From Saccharina japonica (lineage: Eukaryota; Sar; Phaeophyceae; Laminariales; Laminariaceae): 64,000 bases of DNA. Positions 51,701 to 60,700 of this stretch are shown piece after piece; position 1 is the first letter of the stretch, and each line of letters opens with the position of its first letter. A model generated the notes under the pieces. That model saw only the letters and a list, made by a program, of their open reading frames with translations, was not told where the DNA came from and ran no database searches. The translations under genes were made by a program, and so were the position numbers. The stretch lies in NCBI GenBank assembly GCA_008828725.1, contig MEHQ01000660.1:71429-135428 (forward strand), read 5' to 3'.

Positions 51701-54700
51701 GCCATCGTATGGGCTGAATAGGAGATGGCCATGGGGGTCTCGCAAACCCAAGTCCTGTTGCAAGAGAAACATAAATAGCAGGTATCAAATATCGAACAGA
51801 CGACCACCAGAGCAGTAAACCACGAAGAATCATGCCAACCGCAGGGTACGCTCTGTTGGCGCCAGAAGTTGGTCCACTCAACATATGGCGTCGTTGTATA
51901 CGGAAATCTTTGACGACTCGACGGGAAACGGTTCGTCCAAGCGAGAGGCGAGCACGACACAGCCGGATATACATTGAACCAGCAAGAGCAACTGCGTGAT
52001 AGGTGGTGTAAGACTGGGGGTAGCGGTAAGGATTGGTGGTGGGTCGTTTAAGACTGCAGTATATGGTGGCATGCAGCGTGTTATCCGCGTGCGGCGAAGG
52101 CGCTATGTCAGGCATCGTGAAATCAAACCAGACATAAGGCAGCTTACATTTTTCTCGTTGCCTATTCAACGCAGGGTGAGATTGAGCGTGCGCCCGCCAA
52201 AGGGGATTCTGCACTGCGTTCAGCAATTGAAGTTCTAGACAAAACGGGCGGCAGTGTCCAGCGGAACTTACAGCTCGCCAGTGTCCAGGCTCCGGATATA
52301 GTATAACTTCGTCTCTTCCTCGCTGCTGTAGGCGAAGAATTGCTGACGCGCAAGAAGAGACAAAACCCCGAGAATCAAAGGGTGTCGTGGCGAGGGAGGC
52401 TACATCAACAGCCGCATGAAGGCCGGATGAGAGCAACACGAATTCCGTGGCATCGTGTCGGGGCCCAGCACGAATCTCGCAATGGTATAGCAACAGCTTA
52501 GCGCCTCGTTGACAACTATTTCGAACTATTTGACGTGATAAGCACGTTGTTGTCATACATTACGTAGGGAAGCGGTGCACTGGGGGACCGGGTTGGGGGA
52601 TTCGGGGTAGGGGACCGTTGCATTCGGGGACCGCGATTACGCTTAGGCTGCAAGATACCATTACTTACTTCGTATATACTGTACGGTCGGTTTCCTAATA
52701 TTAAACAAATTAAAAAAAAACAACAGCTGTGCGCTCGAGGATTTCGTCGAAACTCATCTTTGCTAGCTGAGTGTAATACTTCGATCGCGCGTGCTAACGG
52801 ATTTTATATATCCTCATGTAGGATGTACATCCCGTATGAGGGGGACACAATATGAGGCTGTAGAATTCAGGAAGTGTGTGCCTATTTGTGGGGGGAGAAA
52901 TAATTAAAAGAAAATGAACTAAATTAAAATTAAAATTAAACAGTCTGAACTAAACATACCGTGTACGAAGTACATATCATACGTATACTTATTTGTCCAT
53001 GTTGGCTGACGTGCGTTTTGTTTTTGGAGTGAATTGGAATAACCAAGACAACAAGTCACAAGCCGTTTTCTCTCAACGATTCCCTCAGAAAAAAACAAAA
53101 ATTCACGTTCTCGTTTTTGTTTTCGTTTGCGTGGTACTTTCTTGAAATAGCATTTTCAGTAAAGATCCAAAAAAAAGAAGACGTTTTCAACGTAATAATC
53201 ATGTATTGTAAAAAAAAACATTCTAGATATGACGTTAGAAATGTAATGTAGTGATAGCTAATATCATCGTGCAAGTTTTTTTTTTGTGTAAATTGTCCAT
53301 TTTTGATGGCGAATAACGATTTCGCGTTTTTGCACTTTTTCTTTGTCGCCAGTAAGAACAAGCCGACAAAACGGAAACGCGATCTTCGACGTAAAAAAAG
53401 GAACGTTTTACACACACACAACAAGGGATGATGAGGCTATCACTACAACTGCTCTAGATTGCATGTTCAATACGGTGTCTAGACCGCGGCTTTTTTTATA
53501 TAGAGCATGACCGTTTTGGATCTGTACCGAAAATGCTATCTTAACCCCTTCAGAACTGCAACCACTTTTTTGGGACAAAACTACTTGGAATTAGTGTGGT
53601 CTCATTTTTGGAGTAGTAAAAGGGTGTACCACTAAAACGGAAACACGTATGATCGAGGACGCGAATTTTCGTGTTCTCTTCAAGGCATCGTCGCAAATAA
53701 ACGGCGTGTGGTTTGTTGTCTATTGGTTCTTTCAGCACAACAAATGTGAGATCCTGAAACTAAAGTGATGTCCTCAAATGGGAATCCCTATCGATCATGC
53801 TAGAAACATAAGTAGCAAACCCTGCACACCCTGAACGACAAATTTCCTGCTCAGGGTGCAACGAAATACATACTCGTAGGACAATAATGGTATACGTGGT
53901 ACAGTTCAAGATTTGTACCACTGGTTCCGAAACCCTCTACTCGTACGTAGCTTTTACTCCTATTTTTTCAGCCATTTTTTACTACGTAATGCTTTTGTTT
54001 TTTCTATTTCGAAATAAATATTGAAAACTCAGATATTTTGCGGGAAAGGTGAAAAAACAAAAGATGTGGGTCGCATTAATTGCTTTAATTGTTTTCGACA
54101 ATTGTAAATGGTTATGAATTGACGGGGAAAATGGTTGAGAACTTGACGGGAAATAGGTGGAAAAGTGGGCGGAAAAGTAGTATAAATATATTAATCGAAA
54201 AAGGGGTGGATACAAGATCGATCCCGGTACGATTCGTACAGCGCCTTTGGATTATCTACGTAGTAAGTAGTCTGATTGTGTTCCGAGTACCGTGTAGATA
54301 ACATGAAGTTGTTCAGAGTGTGCAGGACTTTGCTGGGTGTGTTATTGTCTACTGTAGTTCGAAAGCGTGTCCAGATAAGTGGCCAAACATCACTTAAAAA
54401 CAACAACAAACTACCCAACCCGACCAGAAACCAAAAGTAAACTAAACAAACACTGCTGTATTGAAAGTCCGTAACCTAGACCAAAGTTCCAATGCGGGCC
54501 TATACCAAACTACCCCAAACAGGCTCACCAACGCATCGGTCCCCAAATGATGCACTACAACGTGTTGACCGAGCGTGTGTGCCAGTAGTTACGATTTTTA
54601 TTCCTTGTTTAAGGCATGCTCTGCCTTGTCCATCGACGTCCATGATTTACCGCCGCCCCGCGCAATACCAGCCCAACTAACCGTCTGGTCCTTGTTGGTC

Positions 54701-57700
54701 GAGCAACATTTTCTTGTGCCGAGGCTAGGCATATGAGCTATCTCCCTTCGTGTGATTGAAGCTCACCTTTCCGTTGGGAGCTATCGTCATGAAGCTGACA
54801 GCGCTAGTAGTTAACAGGAAGGGGGTCTCCACCAATGTCAGGATCCCTTCGGTGATGTTGCACGGATACCCCACAATGTTGCCCGCGTAACTGACTGCAA
54901 AGTACACCTGCAGCAAAGCCAACGACAGCAATATCGACAACAGAGCAAACGCATTAAAACCAACAACAAAGCCATGGGGGGTTTGCTAGGCGGAACGCGC
55001 AGAGGCATTGCAAGATAGGGTTGGGGATTGAGGCCTATCTGACGGAGGACAGGTAAGCGACGAGCGTTAGTCAGCCGTACGCTGCGTGATCGACCGAGAG
55101 CTGTCCGTGGTTTTCGCAGTACAAGTATTTGCAGATGTTTACAACCGGTGGAAAACAATGAACCACACCACAAAGCATTGCCTAACTCCCCGCCCCCGTT
55201 TATCCGGCACAATTAGGTCTTGCCAGGTCATGCTGTCGCGACGGCCCTGCACGTATAACCGATCGTCCTCCTTCTCCAGCCCCCTCCCCAACTACACAAT
55301 TGGCAAAAGGAGGCATCGACCTGAGGCTCGACGCGATGGATCCAGGGAGTCACACGATACGTATTGAACCCGGTGTTGCACATAGTCATACTGTAGATGG
55401 TGATACACGTGAGACGATGCTCACAGTGGAGTCGTCTGGAGCCATAGTAGCGTAATTGGCCTTGCGGACGAGGAAGTCCCCCGTAGTCACGATCTCTTGT
55501 GCCACGCCCCATGCGTCGAGTGGGTCGGTGATGCCAATGACCACAACCGAAGAACCAGAGGCGCACACCTACAGCATAAAGTTAACAATAACAGCTTTAA
55601 CACATCTCGTTCAGAGAGAGAGAGGGCCGGGCATGCGTGGCATGAGTGGTTAGTGCGGGCTGTCGTTGGAGGTGTAAACTGTAATTAACATTTTCCCGTG
55701 AAGTGGTTTATGTAAACGTGAGGGGCCAAGAGTTACCCCGTTAGCAAAACGGACGCAACGCCCAGACGAAGAGATGGGTCCAGTCAATCATTGACGATTA
55801 ATACGAAAAACTGGTAAAAATGAAACATGAAAACAACGTGTACACAAGTATACCCCAAAAGTACACCCCCTAGACCCCATCCCACTACGTAAAAAATCAT
55901 TCCTAGAGTCCTAAAGCGGCAGAGGGGGGCGGGCACTGCTGTACCTTTGTTTCGTCATTTTGCTACTTATCACGAGGGCCCTGCCATACCTCGACCGCAG
56001 AACTTCCTTGTTGGGAAAAAAAACGTGTTTGACCTACAATACGTATACACCCGATCAAACGACCCCGTGGACGATCCACAGTAGCGAAACGAAATACAAT
56101 GAGAAGTATGCAGAAACACACAAAATTACTTCTCCGAATATAGCGGGCACAGCGGTACAGTAGTTCCTCCATTAGGGAGCTCCATGAGTCACGGAACGTT
56201 ATCGCCGACCCCCCTTACGGCATGGCTCAGCATATTCTGGAATCGTTTATGCGATAAACTTGGGCTCCCACGTGAGTAAAACTGGACCAGCCATCAATTG
56301 GTCGAGCTTCAGGCAAACGGTTGTCTCACCAGCCAGTCACCACTATATTTTTGAGCGCGATTGGTCATACTACAATTTGTCGGGAGAACCCCCCCCCCCC
56401 CACGACTCCGTCTCGAAAGAGATGCGTGGTCCATGGTCAAATGGCTAAGGCAAGCAACCAATGAGTACCCCTACCATGATATGGCATGGCTCAACATTAT
56501 GGAACATGTTATGCGCTAAACCCGGTCTCCCATGTGGGTATCCGAACCAACCATGAATTGGTCGAGTAACAGGCAAAACTCGACTCACCAGCCAGTCGCC
56601 GGAGGAGTCAGACGTAGCCGCCGTGATACCTGTGAACAGGGAGCTACCCGAATTGGAGCTACCTGTGTTGGATGCACCCGAGTTGGAGCTGCTCGAAGCC
56701 TCGTCATACTGCACAAGCAAGCCGTCTACACCCCGGGTGTACCGCTCAATCTTGGACATTGTGACTACCACCTGAGGGGGGTACCGGAGGGTGGGGGTGT
56801 TTTATCGTTGCTGATTTGAAACCGCGATTGTTACAACGGCAACCTGTGTCTATGTATAGAAGAGCGTGCTTGGCTCGCTTACGGGCAGTTCACATCGTTC
56901 AGACTTCATCGTATACCCATGGCGCATTCAAGTACCAGTGTGCATACCACCTACATGGAAAGCAGGAGCAACACCACGCGGGGCACCTGACGACGGCATT
57001 CCCACCCTGTGCCTCTAGAAACTTGGCCCCAGCAGAAGGAACTTCATGAACGATCAAGGCCGTAAGTGAAGCACAACAGTGCGCACGATATATGCCGCGC
57101 TTCTTTGCTTGAGTAACTCGAAAGGAAGGCTCACCAAGAAATCGTCGGCGCTTGATATGCCCACATATACCACACCCTCTGTTGTCCCAGTGAAACGGGC
57201 CGCCGTCTGCAAAACACTGAGCAAGTATGCGCATGCCATAGAGCAGATACATCATTGTCAGATTGAGAACACTTAAGCATCTCTTTGTAGCTAGAATTTG
57301 TTGTATGGCAGGAAGTGTATAACGAGTACATCATATCAAGGACCACCGCCTATGCCCCGGCAAGGGCTCACACCATATATTGTGCGGTTCTCGTTGTCGG
57401 GTCGACGCATGCTACGATAGACGTGCGCCCTGTTTTTTCTGGGCTCCTCACTTAGGGAGCTCCACACGTCGCCGAAAAATTAGATTTGGAGAAAAATAAA
57501 ATTGCTCGTACCAAACGAACAAGTTCATGACCTGAGTCTCTCGTAAACAATATTGCAACACAAGGGAGAAGAATATCCAACGAGTTTGGATTGAGGAGCC
57601 CGATCATTGAGAAAACGTTTCCGCCCAAACGTGCTAACTCTATCGTAAAACGCGTCGGGGTTCGGACGCCGGGTCCTGTCGTAGCAAACATTGTCGGTGA

Positions 57701-60700
57701 CATATACCAGGGATGTCTCTTACAGTCAGATAACCACATAAATCCATTGAAAAGCCTAAAGGAAGGGACCTGGCCTACGGTAACTGCCGTGCGTTTTGTT
57801 CGCGAGGAAAGGAGGCACAACAGGATTTCAGCACGGCATGTGTTCACAAAAGGAATCCGGGGCAATCACCCTCCTGCTTTATAGGCAACTGACCCCCAGG
57901 TATTGTCAGCTTCAATGGTCGACCAATCGTCTGTCGTCGTGGTGATAAATTTACCGTTTCGTGTCGCATGTACTGCAAATGTGCTTGAAACTCACGTCCA
58001 GTTGTTGAATGCCAGCTCGTACATCTCGATTTCCTGTGCGAAAACGGTTTTGATCGGCCACGGCATGACATTAGTCCAAGGAATAAATACGAATAGTCAT
58101 GATGCACGAGAGGACGTGCAGTGTAAACGCACGCTGATGTATCCACCTGGCTCACTTGAGCGCTGACACCAACGATAGCCTGGTGACCGAAACAGCCTAA
58201 CTGTATTGCAGCTGCGGTGCAGCATCATCTTGCACCATACGATTCCGTACAACTAATCGAGGCTCACGTTTTCAATTGGGTAGACCACGTAGACGTGACT
58301 GCCATCCCGACTCGTACAAATCGGAGCGCTGTACACGGTGCCGTTTTGGGCTGCAGCCTTCTGTGGGTCGACCTGACTCTCGCTTGGAAGTGATAAGCCC
58401 CCCGTCGTTGATTCAATAGACATGCTATCCAAAGCGTAAGTGTCAGATGTCGTTACCGACGACATGAGCACCTAAAATCACCACACAGCCGAAGACATTG
58501 AAAACAATTGCACGTATCGCATTGCAGTAATACACAGTACGCCAACAGTGGCCGGTTGGGGCTTACATGAGCTGTCGATCGACCAAGTTTCGCCTAGACT
58601 AGAGCTGGGTATGGCTGACTCTTGCCGAGGCTGGTTCAAGTACAGGCAGAGTTTTAACTACAAAGTACTGAAATAGCCGACTGGTCTGTACGCCCGGAAA
58701 CTATTTTGATAGCGCCAACTGAGGTGAGGGGTGCAAGCCATCAGCACCAGGAATATGCTGGTTCCGATGTGTTCTTCTCGTCCGTAGTCCAATGATCTGG
58801 TCACTCTATCTACAGTAGATACGGCAGTTACAGGGGACACCGAAAACGTCGAACAATATATATCAAAATTCAATCTTCGGATGTAAGTTCGTCAACGTTG
58901 ATGACTTACAGCACAAAGCAGGCTGCAGACGGCGGCACAAGAAGACGAATATTTGGCCGTGACACTGCGCTGAAAAGCGAAAATGCTGTCCTTCAGTGCC
59001 ACAGGCATTTGGCTCATGTGCACCATATGTACATTATATACGCACATCTCGGTGGGATATTATAGTGACAGGAATAGCAAAAAAACATGTACTGTCGTAG
59101 TATATATGTGCTGTAGTGCAGGTGAGTGACTTCCATGCCATCATACACATACTTACATTTGTCTTCGTTTTTTATTTTACTTGATCATAAGGATCTGCTG
59201 CGCTCTGAGATACTCCGCGCTTCTACGATCCTTGCTTTCCCGAAGTTTTTGGGCTTTCTTTGCTTTCTTATGTCCACACTAATTTCGAAATAAGTATGTT
59301 CCACACTATTTTCAATATATTTTTTTCACACTAAAATTAATACCAGGTATACTTTTTTTAAGAGTCCAAAACAGTGAAAACATGGATCTCCAGCACTTTG
59401 GTCAGAATCGAAAAATACCTAAAACTGGGCGAGTTAGCCGTTTTTAGCCAAATTTCAAGATAAAAGTCCCGGAAAAAAATCGGGAAAAGGCGATTTTTTG
59501 TTCGTTTGTTTCGGTCCGATACAAGGGCTCCTCCGCATAGGTGCCGGCATAGTGCTAACAGGGCTCCGCGTCGATGCCGGCATTTGTTTTTGGTCCGCTA
59601 TACCGGCCCCGCTCTCTGGCATAGTTTGGCGTACTGCTGTGCTCCTGTAGCACATGTTGGGTGTGTGGGTGGGTTAATGGGTATGTGGGTGTGTGGGTGT
59701 GTGGGTGGGAGGGTGTTTTTTGTCGTCGTTGCTGTTGCCGTAGTTTGTTGTCGATCTGTTGTTTGTCACACCATACTACCCTACTATTAATACTGTTGTT
59801 GTACTATGATAGCAAACACAGTAGTCACGGAAAAGGCATAAATCACACCCACAGCAGGCAGGGCAGCGCCGTACTGTGAGCCGTGTTGCTGTGCTTTCTC
59901 GTCCATTCGAGTACAGAGCTTTTTTGTTCTGGGGCATGGAGCTCTATCTATCTACTAACAGACGATTTTCCTAATTGATAATTGCCTTTCCGATGAGAAC
60001 GAAAATCGAAAATATTGGTTTTCGAATTGCAAGAGATGTGCTTCCCTCACAGTCAAAATTCAAATTGTAATCTATTATCAGTTGTGACGGCCGTCGACTA
60101 AACAAAAAATATCGAAATCGGGATTCGGCAGGAGTACACCATACAATCCGTTAGCCAGGATCTTTAAGGCATGATTTTGTCTTAAAAACTATGTACCTGT
60201 GGTCCGCGTACCGTAAATTTGGTCCGCGCTCGGAATGTTCTCGCAATTTTCTCGCTAGATGCAAAAGCGGCGCAGCCGCGTTTCTCGCCCGTTCCTGGTC
60301 CGTTTTGGGTCCGTTTTGGCTTAGGGTTAGGGTTAGGGTTTTGGGGGTTGGGTTGGGTCTACGCCCGTACCCAGGAAGTGCTTCCTAGCTCGCAAAGCAA
60401 TGCGAGAAGTGAACAGCCCGCCCCTAGGAGGATCCTAGCTAACGAATTGTATAAGGGGCTCGTCGGCGGGCAGTCTCAAGATATCGAAGATCCAAGAAAA
60501 TCTGGATTCATGGGCGAGGTATCTCGCACATACATGGCAATCCCCTTATATCCTCTGTTTTACGAGCCGGTCAAGGTTGATTTCGATTACTGTTTCGTGG
60601 GTCGATAGCTACCATCGAGGAACATATAGTCTACGTTGATTTTTTACTGTCAGCGGAATACAGCCTGTAAAAAACAACAAAGTACTGAAATCGATTTTCA

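Noticed and set aside
53056-53424. 122-codon minus-strand frame in the AT-rich intron
   Set aside because: Composition follows A/T runs; no partner and no domain.
60219-60608. 129-codon plus-strand open frame
   Set aside because: Runs through the telomere-like array and G-rich repeats; no recognised domain and no splice or homology support.
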